Shown here piece after piece: positions 1 through 7,654 of a stretch of 23,514 bases of DNA. Under the pieces are notes generated by a model. That model searched no databases and was not told where the DNA came from. It saw nothing but the letters and a program-made list of their open reading frames with translations. Source of the stretch: Merdivivens faecigallinarum (GTDB lineage Bacteria > Bacteroidota > Bacteroidia > Bacteroidales > UBA932); contig JADILY010000023.1 in the NCBI GenBank assembly GCA_017695055.1, positions 1-23,514 on the forward strand, in the 5' to 3' direction. The position numbers were made by a program, and so were the translations under genes. Numbering within the stretch: position 1 is the first letter of the stretch; every line of letters begins with the position of its first letter.

Positions 1-772
1 GCTCAAGGGATGAAAGTATCCGCGACAGGGAGGAGGTTATCTCCCCTATTCCGGCATCCTTCAACTGTGACGACACCTCCGAAAGGTCGGAAATGATGTC
101 CGTGATGTCGCCTTTCCCTCCGGCAAGAACCTCCGAAAGTTCCTTCATCTTTTCCGAGAATATCTTCAGGTCCGGAACGACATCCCCTGCATCCGAAGCA
201 ATCCTGTCTATTTCGGACGAGACGGAAGCGAGCGATGCCAGTATCGACCGGATATCTGCGCTGTTGGCATCGAGGATTCCGCGGAGGGAACCGACAGCAA
301 GCGAGACGGAGTCGAGGACCGAGCCGGCATTGTCGAGAATGCCCGGAAGCCTCTCCATCAGTGAGCCCATCATATCGGGAGCAAGGGCTCCCTGCATCGT
401 ATCGCCCGAAGAAGCCATTGAACCAGAAACGCCTTCAAGTACCCTTACGGACTTGCCGCCCATGAGGTCGCTGCTGTATATCTCGAATCTGGAATCCGAA
501 GGTATCCCGAAGCGTTTGTCTACCGAGCAGGAAATATGGAAATCGCCGGACTCCGGAGAGTACTCGACACGATCCACGTTTCCGGCCTTGAAACCGCGCA
601 CATATACTCCGGCCGAAGTCTTCAGACCGTTTACGTCATTGTAAGTTACGACATACTCGTGTTCTCGGTTGAAAACATCCTTGTCCCTGAGATAATTTAT
701 CGCAAAATATGCGGCTACCACCGTGGCCACGACCATCAGGCCTATTCTGAATTCCTTACCGGGCTTTTTCAT
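1..772 (-). CDS. MCE/MlaD-family lipid transport protein (3' end outside the window)
   Basis: The visible 257 residues are the N-terminal part; the frame is still open at the left edge. A short cytoplasmic start (MKKPGKEF) is followed by one membrane segment at about residues 9-28. An MCE domain follows at about 38-115, with the typical 'DVNGLKTSAGVYVRGFKAGNV' type stretch and a later 'SDLMGGKSVRVLEG' segment. After that comes a long helical, Ser/Asp/Leu-rich region typical of the needle-forming tail. MCE proteins bind phospholipids in the periplasm as hexamers and work with an MlaE/MlaF-type ABC transporter, which is not in this window. The ATG at 772 is preceded by AAGGAT, a plausible ribosome binding site. 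The gene starts 8 nt after the amidase stop, so the two are probably co-transcribed. Membership of the MCE family is clear; the exact lipid substrate cannot be read from sequence. Confidence 0.88.
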   Translation of the reverse strand, partial: MKKPGKEFRIGLMVVATVVAAYFAINYLRDKDVFNREHEYVVTYNDVNGLKTSAGVYVRGFKAGNVDRVEYSPESGDFHISCSVDKRFGIPSDSRFEIYSSDLMGGKSVRVLEGVSGSMASSGDTMQGALAPDMMGSLMERLPGILDNAGSVLDSVSLAVGSLRGILDANSADIRSILASLASVSSEIDRIASDAGDVVPDLKIFSEKMKELSEVLAGGKGDITDIISDLSEVSSQLKDAGIGEITSSLSRILSSLE

Positions 773-780
773 ATCCTTAT

Positions 781-1914
781 TTATTTTGCCGGGGCTACCG
801 TCCCGTTTTCTATTTTCACTACGTATGCATCCGGGAATTTCTGCCTTACCTTGCGCAGGAAGGATCTTGCCTCCGCGATTGAAGAACAGTCCCCGGCCAC
901 ATATTTATAATTTTTCCCGCTTTTGTAACTGTCGCAGCTTATGCCTTTGAAGGCCGGATCTCCGGCAGGCAGCTTGCGGCTGAGTACGAAGACCTGCACT
1001 CCGTACCTTACGGAACCGTCGTCGCCTCCGCTGTCGGAAGAGACTCCGTTGCCGGCAGAGACTCCATCCTGTGCTGGAGTGTTTTCGATGATTCCGCTCT
1101 CGTCATAATATTCCTTATATTCGCTGAATGCATCGAATACGTTCTGGGCCAGCTTGTCCTGCCCGCTTTTGCTCCGCAGCACCGACAAATCCGAGGAATT
1201 CGAAATGAAGCCGAGTTCCAGAAGCACGGAAGGCATGGCGGTGCGTACCAGGACGAGGAACGGATCCCTCGATATCCCCCTGTTTTTCTTTATCGGACCT
1301 TCCCCCATCCTCTCCTGCACCAGTGTCGCAAGTTGCAGGCTCTGCTGGAGATGGGCGTTCTGGAGGAGATTGAAGATGATGTAGGATTCGGGATCGTTCG
1401 GATTGAAGCCCTGGTATGCCGTGGAATAATCGTCTTCGAGCAGGATTACGGAATTTTCCCTCCGGCACAGCTCCATACTTTCCGAAAAGGTGTCCCTGTT
1501 CTTGTTCGAGGAAGGGCCGAGCACATGGGCCGAAGTTCCTGTCGGCGAGGAAGAATCCACAGCGTTGATATGTATCGATATGAACAGGTCCGCCTTGTTC
1601 CTGTTGGCTATCTCCGCCCGCTCGTTCAAAGGGATGAACTTGTCCGTAGTCCTCGTATATATCACCTTCACGTCCGGATATGCGGCCTTTATCTTGTTCC
1701 CGACCTGCCTTGCAATCGACAGGGTGAGATTCTTCTCGTAGGTCTTTCCGTCCTTGCTCACACAGCCGGCATCATGTCCCCCGTGCCCCGGGTCGAGGAC
1801 GACTGTCTTCAGGCGCACCTTGCTTTCGGGTTCCGCATGGCATAAAAATGGCATGGTAACCGCGAGCAATGCCGATAAAAACGTCAAGATGGAATGCGAA
1901 GCCAAGTACTTCAT
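781..1914 (-). CDS. N-acetylmuramoyl-L-alanine amidase (Amidase_3) with SPOR-like C-terminus
   Basis: This is a 377-residue secreted zinc amidase that cuts the bond between N-acetylmuramic acid and L-alanine in peptidoglycan. A signal peptide covers residues 1-27, ending LCHA. The Amidase_3 domain spans about 35-270. It shows zinc ligands H44 (DPGHGG), E60 and H115 (SIHINA), and catalytic E233 (LLELGFISN), so the enzyme should be active. A Ser/Gly/Asp-rich linker at about 277-300 leads to a C-terminal 75 residues starting YGVQVFVLSRKL. That part resembles a SPOR peptidoglycan-binding domain, which would target the enzyme to denuded glycan at the septum; this assignment is by pattern only. It is the first gene of an operon with the MCE gene 8 nt downstream and is divergent from lptD. 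The family is often called AmiA/B/C, but I do not assign a specific letter. Confidence 0.93.
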   Translation of the reverse strand: MKYLASHSILTFLSALLAVTMPFLCHAEPESKVRLKTVVLDPGHGGHDAGCVSKDGKTYEKNLTLSIARQVGNKIKAAYPDVKVIYTRTTDKFIPLNERAEIANRNKADLFISIHINAVDSSSPTGTSAHVLGPSSNKNRDTFSESMELCRRENSVILLEDDYSTAYQGFNPNDPESYIIFNLLQNAHLQQSLQLATLVQERMGEGPIKKNRGISRDPFLVLVRTAMPSVLLELGFISNSSDLSVLRSKSGQDKLAQNVFDAFSEYKEYYDESGIIENTPAQDGVSAGNGVSSDSGGDDGSVRYGVQVFVLSRKLPAGDPAFKGISCDSYKSGKNYKYVAGDCSSIAEARSFLRKVRQKFPDAYVVKIENGTVAPAK

Positions 1915-1934
1915 AATTTTTTTAAAATTTTTAC

Positions 1935-1942
1935 TACATTTG
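1935..1942 (+). promoter_or_regulatory. lptD: Predicted -7 element for lptD
   Basis: The sequence TACATTTG matches TAnnTTTG and would place the transcript start near 1948, about 40 nt before the lptD ATG. No good -33 TTG is visible. The site overlaps the polymerase footprint expected for the divergent amidase promoter. Confidence 0.5.
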
Positions 1943-1949
1943 CATCTTG

Positions 1950-1957
1950 CAAAATTA
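1950..1957 (-). promoter_or_regulatory. Predicted -7 element for the amidase-MCE operon
   Basis: On the minus strand this reads TAATTTTG, a match to the Bacteroidetes -7 consensus TAnnTTTG. It would start transcription near 1944, about 30 nt before the amidase ATG. I see no clear TTG at -33. It lies only 7 nt from the opposing lptD -7 element. Confidence 0.5.
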
Positions 1958-1987
1958 TGAAATTATTTTCGATTATTTGAATAATTG

Positions 1988-4849
1988 ATGTCGAATCGAT
2001 ATATTGGAAAATACATATCGTCGCTGCTGGTCCCGGCAATTGTCGGGATTCTGGTGTCATTCCTGTCCCCAGGGGTGTCATCGGCGCAGACTCCCGTAAA
2101 AGATTCGACAGAGGTTTCCGTCCAGGAAAACGACAGGCAGGAAGACGGCCGTGACAGAAGGGACCGCGGACAGAGAAGGGGCCGGCGCAACAAGGAAAAC
2201 ATCCCTTCGGCGGACGAGAGGGTAAGGCCTTCCGAAGACAGGCTCGACTCGCTTGTACGCTCCCGCCTGGATTCGACTACGCTCGCAAGGATGGACTCCA
2301 TCGAAACGGCAAGGAGGGATTCCATTGCCCGCGTACTTGCCGACACGACGACCGACAAGCCGGGAGCCATAGACCGGCCGGCATTTTCCACGGCAAGGGA
2401 TTCGATTGTGGAGGATTTTTCCGGAAAATACAAAATGATCTACTATTACGGCGATGTCACCGTGGAATTCGGCGACATGAAGATGACCGCCGAATACATG
2501 GAATACAATGTGGATACGAAAACTGTCTTCGCCACCGGAATCAAGGACAGTCTCGGTAACTGGACCGGCCAGCCGACAATGACCGACCGCGGACAGTCCT
2601 ATACGATGGAAAAGGTCATCTACAATTTCGAGACCCGCAAGTCGAGGGTCAAGAACATGATTACCCAGGACAAGGAAGGGGACATTTACGGCAAGGACAT
2701 AAAAATGATGCCCGACAAATCGATAAACATGCGGAACGGGCGCTATACCGTCTGCGACAACGAGGATCCGCATTTTTATCTGAACCTCACCTCCGCAAAG
2801 GTAATGACGGAACCGAGCCAGCGTACAGTATTCGGCCCGGCGTACATGGTGGTGGAAGACGTTCCGCTGCCGCTGGCCATCCCTTTCGGCTTCGTTCCTA
2901 ACATACAGGACAGGGCGAGCGGAATTCTGATACCGACCTTCGGAGACGAGGGAGCCAGGGGGTTCTATATGAAAGACCTCGGACTGTATCTTGTGCTCGG
3001 CGACTATTTCGACATAGCCCTGACGGGAGATGTCTACACCCTCGGTTCATGGCAGGTAGACGTGACCTCGCGATACAAGGTCAATTACAAGTTCAACGGA
3101 AACTTCGGGCTGACATATTCCAACGACCAGACGGGCGAAAAGGGAAGTACGGACTTCTTCCAGACGAAGAACTTCTCCGTAAAATGGTCCCACACGCAAG
3201 ACCCCAAGGCCAGGCCGGGAACCACTTTCAGCGCATCGGTCAATTTTTCCAGCCCGTCCAACAACAAATACAACTCCAACAACATACACGAGGCCCTGAC
3301 GACACAGACCTCCTCGTCCATATCCTGGAGCCGCCGTTGGAACAAGGTGACACTCTCGCTGAGCGCGCTGCACAATCAGAATGCGAGGGACAGCTCCTAC
3401 TCCATCACGCTTCCGAACCTGTCCCTGTCCGTGAGCACGTTCTATCCGTTCAAAAGGAAGGTAAGGGTAGGAAAGGAAAAACTGTATGAACAGATTTCGT
3501 TCAGCTACAACACCTCTTTCCAGAACAGAATCCAGTTCAAGTCCAGCGATGTCGGCAAACCGGGATTCTGGGACAAGCTCAACAATGGCATGACCCACAA
3601 CTTCTCCATCGGACTGCCGTCCTTCACGGTTTTCAAATACTTGAACATCAACCCGTCCATTTCATACGGCATGAACTGGTATTTCAGGAAAACGGAAAGG
3701 GAATACAACCCGGAGACGGGACGGGTTGAAGAGAAGGAAGGGAAAGTGTTCAGCTCCTTCGGGGCCACCCACAGATATAGCGGAAGCATCAGTCTCGACA
3801 CAAGGATATACGGACTCTTCAACTTCGGCACGCAGCACAGGCTCCAGGCCATCAGGCACATGATATCGCCGAGCCTTTCGGTCAATTTCCAGCCGGAAAT
3901 GGGTACCGCCTTCAACGGATGGAGGACCTACAAATACATAGATGCCAACGGAAAGGAGCAGATACTGGACTACAATGTCTACAGCGGCCAGATGAATGCC
4001 CCGCCTTCACGCGGAAAGACAGCCTCGCTCACCTTTAACATAAACAATAACTTCGAAGCCAAGGTGCGGGACCTGAAGGATACTACCGGAACCGGTACGA
4101 AAAAAATCAAGCTCATAGACCAGCTGAATATTTCCGGAGGCTACAATTTCCTTGCGGACTCGATGAAACTGGATAATTTCAGGGTCACGATGAGCACGAA
4201 CGTATTCGGAAAATTGGGAATCAACGCCAACATGACCCTCGACCCGTACGCCGTGAACGAAAGGGGGCAGAGGGTGAATGTGTTCAATGCGAAAAAGGAA
4301 GGCTGGTACCGCCCGGTAAGGATGACAAACGCAAGCGTTTCACTGTCCTATACATTGTCCGGAGAGGGCAAAATCAACGGAATGGACGGACAGGACAAGA
4401 ACGCCCAGGGCTCGATGACTACCTACAGAAGGACATACAGGCATCCCGTAACCGGGGAATTCATTCCGGGAGGATGGCTGTACTATGTCAATCCCAATGC
4501 CCCGTGGAGCGTTTCCTTCAGGTATTCATACGTATTCACGAGGGGGTACAAGTACGTAAACGAGCAGCTTATGGCCAACAACCGGCATACGCAGGCCCTG
4601 AGCATCGATGCCAATGTGAATATCACCCCGTCCCTGTCGATGCAGATTTCGACAGGTTTCGACCTGATGGCGATGAAGATGACGACGACACAGCTGACGG
4701 CAAGGTTCAACATGCACTGCTTTAATATAGAGGTATCGTGGATTCCTTCCGGCCAATGGGAGCAGTGGAGTTTCAAGATAGCCGCCAATGCCGCAACACT
4801 CGCCGACCTGCTCAGATTCAAGAAAAGCACGAGTTATTGGGACAATTAG
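1988..4849 (+). CDS. lptD: LPS assembly outer-membrane protein LptD (Bacteroidetes type)
   Basis: This 953-residue outer-membrane protein would insert lipopolysaccharide or lipooligosaccharide into the outer leaflet with the lipoprotein LptE. A signal peptide covers about residues 1-34. A charged disordered segment at about 45-135 carries four copies of an eight-residue pattern with Asp-Ser at 87, 95, 103 and 111. The LptA/OstA-like jellyroll follows at about 140-265 (YYYGDVTVEFGDMKMTAEY), and then a large beta-barrel to the C-terminus. The mature protein has only two cysteines, C256 (TVCDNEDPHFY) and C911 (NMHCFNIEVSW). I chose the ATG at 1988 over a TTG one codon upstream. It has its own promoter and is divergent from the amidase. 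LptD identity is firm by overall layout and the conserved C-terminal end (TSYWDN). Confidence 0.93.
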   Translation: MSNRYIGKYISSLLVPAIVGILVSFLSPGVSSAQTPVKDSTEVSVQENDRQEDGRDRRDRGQRRGRRNKENIPSADERVRPSEDRLDSLVRSRLDSTTLARMDSIETARRDSIARVLADTTTDKPGAIDRPAFSTARDSIVEDFSGKYKMIYYYGDVTVEFGDMKMTAEYMEYNVDTKTVFATGIKDSLGNWTGQPTMTDRGQSYTMEKVIYNFETRKSRVKNMITQDKEGDIYGKDIKMMPDKSINMRNGRYTVCDNEDPHFYLNLTSAKVMTEPSQRTVFGPAYMVVEDVPLPLAIPFGFVPNIQDRASGILIPTFGDEGARGFYMKDLGLYLVLGDYFDIALTGDVYTLGSWQVDVTSRYKVNYKFNGNFGLTYSNDQTGEKGSTDFFQTKNFSVKWSHTQDPKARPGTTFSASVNFSSPSNNKYNSNNIHEALTTQTSSSISWSRRWNKVTLSLSALHNQNARDSSYSITLPNLSLSVSTFYPFKRKVRVGKEKLYEQISFSYNTSFQNRIQFKSSDVGKPGFWDKLNNGMTHNFSIGLPSFTVFKYLNINPSISYGMNWYFRKTEREYNPETGRVEEKEGKVFSSFGATHRYSGSISLDTRIYGLFNFGTQHRLQAIRHMISPSLSVNFQPEMGTAFNGWRTYKYIDANGKEQILDYNVYSGQMNAPPSRGKTASLTFNINNNFEAKVRDLKDTTGTGTKKIKLIDQLNISGGYNFLADSMKLDNFRVTMSTNVFGKLGINANMTLDPYAVNERGQRVNVFNAKKEGWYRPVRMTNASVSLSYTLSGEGKINGMDGQDKNAQGSMTTYRRTYRHPVTGEFIPGGWLYYVNPNAPWSVSFRYSYVFTRGYKYVNEQLMANNRHTQALSIDANVNITPSLSMQISTGFDLMAMKMTTTQLTARFNMHCFNIEVSWIPSGQWEQWSFKIAANAATLADLLRFKKSTSYWDN

Positions 4850-4889
4850 GAAAATTTTGCCCCTCCAGGGCCTTAAAACGCCGATTTTT

Positions 4890-4920
4890 TTTGTTTATAT
4901 GTACTAATTTGCTATTTTTG
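4890..4920 (+). promoter_or_regulatory. rho: rho promoter (-33 TTTG, -7 TATTTTTG)
   Basis: TTTG at 4890-4893 and TATTTTTG at 4913-4920 are separated by 19 nt. This is the best match in the window to the Bacteroidetes housekeeping promoter. The start would fall near 4926, giving a leader of about 90 nt before the rho ATG. Confidence 0.75.
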
Positions 4921-4925
4921 CAGAA

Positions 4926-4941
4926 CCGTTTTAGAAAACGG
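4926..4941 (+). promoter_or_regulatory. Inverted repeat at the predicted rho transcript start
   Basis: CCGTTTT-AG-AAAACGG is a perfect 7-bp inverted repeat with a 2-nt centre, placed where the rho mRNA is expected to begin. It could be a 5'-terminal mRNA hairpin or a DNA operator. It is not followed by a T-run, so it is not an intrinsic terminator. The remaining leader, 4942-5014, holds no recognised element. Confidence 0.45.
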
Positions 4942-5014
4942 GAAAGGATTTCTGCCATTATTCTCAATGTTAGTCAATCCTGAATTTCATTAATTACTTA
5001 CAGCTTTTTCATAA

Positions 5015-7000
5015 ATGTACAAAATTTTTGAATTAAGAGAAAAAAGCCTCGAAGAACTGATTGGAATCGCAGAGGGGTTAAACATCGCCAAGGCGAAGAA
5101 GATGGATAAGGAAGAATTGGTTTATAAGATTCTGGATCAGATGGCTCTTGACAATGCAGTCAAAGAAGTTCCGGCAAAGAGGGGACGGCCTGCCAAAAAG
5201 AAGACCGCAGCCGTCGAAACCGGAGCGGAAAAGGACACTGCATCTGCAAGTACGGACAATTCCGAGACGGCCAAAAAGAGAAGAGGGCGCAGGCCGGGCA
5301 GTCAGAACCGGCAGGCGCAGGAAAACGACAATATGCAGCAGGGAAAGGAAAGGGACAACGTAGCGGAGACGGCCGGCGAAACCGCGGAGGTCTCCGTAAA
5401 ACAACCGGTTGCCGACCCGAAACAACAGAACAAGAAGAGACGTGGAAGGCCGCCTAAGAGCCAGGAGAACGTCCCGGCACCTGCACAGGAAACGAAGGTA
5501 GAGGAAAAGCATGAAGCTGAATCCGGCCCGGTACAGGAGCCCGTATCCGTCCAGGAAAACGGGATGACCGGCGCTGGAACGGACGGCAGGCCCGAAAACC
5601 AGTTCCAGCCAAGAAAGAAACGCCAGCGCATAAACGTCAGCGTAGGAAGGGTGCAGGATCCCAACAGCAATGTAATATACGAGCCTGTCATCCCTAACAG
5701 ATACCAGCCGCGCAACACCGGTGACGACAGGACTTCCGCACAACCGTTCCAGCCACAACAGCAGGACATGCCACAGCAGACCGTCCAGCAGCCACAGCAG
5801 TCGCAGCAACCGGTACAACAGCCGGCGGTGCAGCAACAGTCCCAGCCGGTACAGCAGGCAAGAATCGATTATGAAGGCATCGTGGAAGCCACCGGAGTCC
5901 TCGAAATAATGCCTGACGGCTACGGCTTCCTCCGCTCGTCGGACTACAATTATCTCAACTCACCCGACGACATATACGTATCGCAGTCGCAGATAAAATC
6001 ATTCGCCCTCAAGACGGGAGATACAGTAACGGGAGAAATCCGGCCTCCGAAAGAAGGGGACAAATATTTTCCTCTCGTACGAATCATTTCCATAAACGGC
6101 TGCACGCCTGAATACATACGCGACAGGGTTCCGTTCGATTTTCTGACACCGCTCTTCCCTAATGAGAAATTCGAGATAGTCAAGAACGGGCACAACAACA
6201 TGTCATGCCGTATCGTAGACCTCTTCACCCCTATCGGCAAAGGACAGAGGGGACTGATAGTGGCACAGCCGAAAACGGGTAAGACCATGCTGCTTAAGGC
6301 AATAGCCAATGCAATAGCGGACAATCATCCGGAAGTATACATGATAGTGCTCCTTATCGACGAAAGGCCTGAAGAAGTAACCGACATGGCAAGGAGCGTA
6401 AAGGCGGAAGTCATAGCCTCCACTTTCGACGAACCGGCGGAAAAACACGTCAAGGTGGCCAACATGGTACTCGAAAAGGCTAAGCGCCTTGTCGAATGCA
6501 AACACGATGTCGTTATCTTCCTCGATTCGATAACAAGGCTCGCACGCGCATTCAACACCGTACAGCCGGCTTCAGGAAAAGTGCTGTCGGGAGGTGTGGA
6601 CGCAAACGCCCTCCACAAACCGAAACGTTTCTTCGGTGCGGCCCGCAACATCGAAAACGGAGGTTCCCTGACCATCCTCGCAACCGCCCTTACGGACACG
6701 GGCTCCAAAATGGATGACGTCATATTCGAGGAATTCAAGGGCACCGGCAACCTCGAACTCCAGCTTGACAGGAAGATATCCAACAAGAGGATATTCCCGG
6801 CAGTCGATGTCACCCTCAGCAGCACAAGGAGGGACGACCTGCTTTACAGTCCGGAATACCTCAACAAGATATGGATTCTGAGAAACCACCTTGCGGACAT
6901 GACATCGGTAGAGGCCATCGAAAACCTCATCCGCTACATGGAGCCGACAAGGACCAACGAAGAGTTCCTCAATTCCATGAACAGGGACGACTTATTGTAA
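5015..7000 (+). CDS. rho: Transcription termination factor Rho with long disordered insertion
   Basis: Rho is a hexameric RNA-dependent ATPase that ends transcription by moving along nascent RNA. This protein has 661 residues against about 420 in E. coli. A Rho_N helical domain covers about residues 1-50. A low-complexity insertion of roughly 230 residues (about 52-283) follows. It contains three Lys/Arg-rich GR(R)P motifs resembling AT-hooks (55-59, 87-95, 140-149) and a Gln/Pro-rich tract at about 244-281. The cold-shock RNA-binding domain is at 286-357 (EIMPDGYGFLR). The ATPase core holds the Walker A AQPKTGKT at 417-424, a Walker B VVIFLDSITRLAR and the Q-loop region SGGVDANALHKPKRFFGAARN. 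All core motifs look intact. The gene has its own promoter, and its 3' end overlaps coaE by 9 nt. The ATG at 5015 has no clear Shine-Dalgarno. Confidence 0.97.
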   Translation: MYKIFELREKSLEELIGIAEGLNIAKAKKMDKEELVYKILDQMALDNAVKEVPAKRGRPAKKKTAAVETGAEKDTASASTDNSETAKKRRGRRPGSQNRQAQENDNMQQGKERDNVAETAGETAEVSVKQPVADPKQQNKKRRGRPPKSQENVPAPAQETKVEEKHEAESGPVQEPVSVQENGMTGAGTDGRPENQFQPRKKRQRINVSVGRVQDPNSNVIYEPVIPNRYQPRNTGDDRTSAQPFQPQQQDMPQQTVQQPQQSQQPVQQPAVQQQSQPVQQARIDYEGIVEATGVLEIMPDGYGFLRSSDYNYLNSPDDIYVSQSQIKSFALKTGDTVTGEIRPPKEGDKYFPLVRIISINGCTPEYIRDRVPFDFLTPLFPNEKFEIVKNGHNNMSCRIVDLFTPIGKGQRGLIVAQPKTGKTMLLKAIANAIADNHPEVYMIVLLIDERPEEVTDMARSVKAEVIASTFDEPAEKHVKVANMVLEKAKRLVECKHDVVIFLDSITRLARAFNTVQPASGKVLSGGVDANALHKPKRFFGAARNIENGGSLTILATALTDTGSKMDDVIFEEFKGTGNLELQLDRKISNKRIFPAVDVTLSSTRRDDLLYSPEYLNKIWILRNHLADMTSVEAIENLIRYMEPTRTNEEFLNSMNRDDLL

Positions 7001-7654
7001 CAGATTGTAAGATAGCTGATTGCCGGATAGTTCCGAAACTATTCCGGCAATTTTCTTTTCAATGGAAAGACGGTCCGAAGAGGTATCGATAATCCATGAA
7101 GCCAGAGTCATATCTACCGGAGGCTGGCTTGAAATCCGCGAAAGCACGGCATCACGGGAAGCGTTGTCCCGCCGCATGACCCTTTCTATCCTCAGTTCTA
7201 CAGGAGCATCGATGTAAAGCACCCTGTCGGCCATAGGGTACAGGACGGGCTTTGCAAGGAAAATGGCGGACTCGATTATGACGAACGGAGGACGGACACC
7301 CCCACCCCCGTCCGAAGGACTGACGGCCCTGAGTTTCCAGCGGGCGAAATCACGCATGACGGCAGGAAAAACCTCTGCCTCGACGGCGGCCAGCATCTCC
7401 CTGTCATTGAAAATCCTGCCGGCAAGAACCCCGCGCAACAGTTTTCCATCGGACGAAACGATATCGTCGCCGGCGATTTTCCTTACTCTCGAAAGCAGGA
7501 TGGAATCGGTATCGTATAAAGACTTCGCATGCGAATCGGAATCATACACAGGGATTCCGTACAAAGATGAGAAAATATTGCAGACGTAACTTTTTCCCGC
7601 CCCTATGCCGCCTGTGACGGCAAGGACTGGACAGGGACGACAATCATCATTCAT
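6992..7654 (-). CDS. coaE: Dephospho-CoA kinase
   Basis: CoaE phosphorylates the 3'-hydroxyl of dephospho-CoA with ATP, the last step of coenzyme A synthesis, in the cytoplasm. The protein has 220 residues, slightly longer than usual (about 200). The P-loop GGIGAGKS is at residues 15-22. The CoaE signature IPVYDSDSHAKSLY follows, and the lid-region RVMRRDNAS is visible. A loop before VIIESAIF contains an unusual SPSDGGGGVRPP stretch encoded by two runs of five G. The start codon overlaps the ybbR stop by 8 nt, and the 3' end overlaps rho by 9 nt on the other strand. The last roughly 20 codons also form the rho terminator in antisense. It is the final gene of the nusB operon. Confidence 0.95.
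   Translation of the reverse strand: MNDDCRPCPVLAVTGGIGAGKSYVCNIFSSLYGIPVYDSDSHAKSLYDTDSILLSRVRKIAGDDIVSSDGKLLRGVLAGRIFNDREMLAAVEAEVFPAVMRDFARWKLRAVSPSDGGGGVRPPFVIIESAIFLAKPVLYPMADRVLYIDAPVELRIERVMRRDNASRDAVLSRISSQPPVDMTLASWIIDTSSDRLSIEKKIAGIVSELSGNQLSYNLLQ
7019..7060 (+). terminator. Intrinsic terminator of rho, inside the coaE coding region
   Basis: ATTGCCGG (7019-7026) plus ATAGTT (7027-7032) pair with AACTAT (7037-7042) and CCGGCAAT (7044-7051) around a CCGA loop, with a single bulged T at 7043. TTTCTTTTC follows at 7052-7060. This is a 14-bp stem with a U-rich tail in the rho direction. In the coaE direction the stem is not followed by a T-run, so it should act one way only. It begins 18 nt after the rho stop. 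Confidence 0.8.

Noticed and set aside
4866..4892. T-run after lptD as an intrinsic terminator
   Set aside because: The upstream pairing (GGC/GCC or GCCC/GGGC) is too short, and the T-run contributes to the rho -33 element.
5078..5836. Open frame of 252 codons opposite the disordered part of rho
   Set aside because: Leu/Arg-rich composition is the mirror of the Lys/Gln-rich rho codons; no homologous features.
7291..7313. G-quadruplex on the coaE coding strand
   Set aside because: Only two G-runs are present close together; four are needed.
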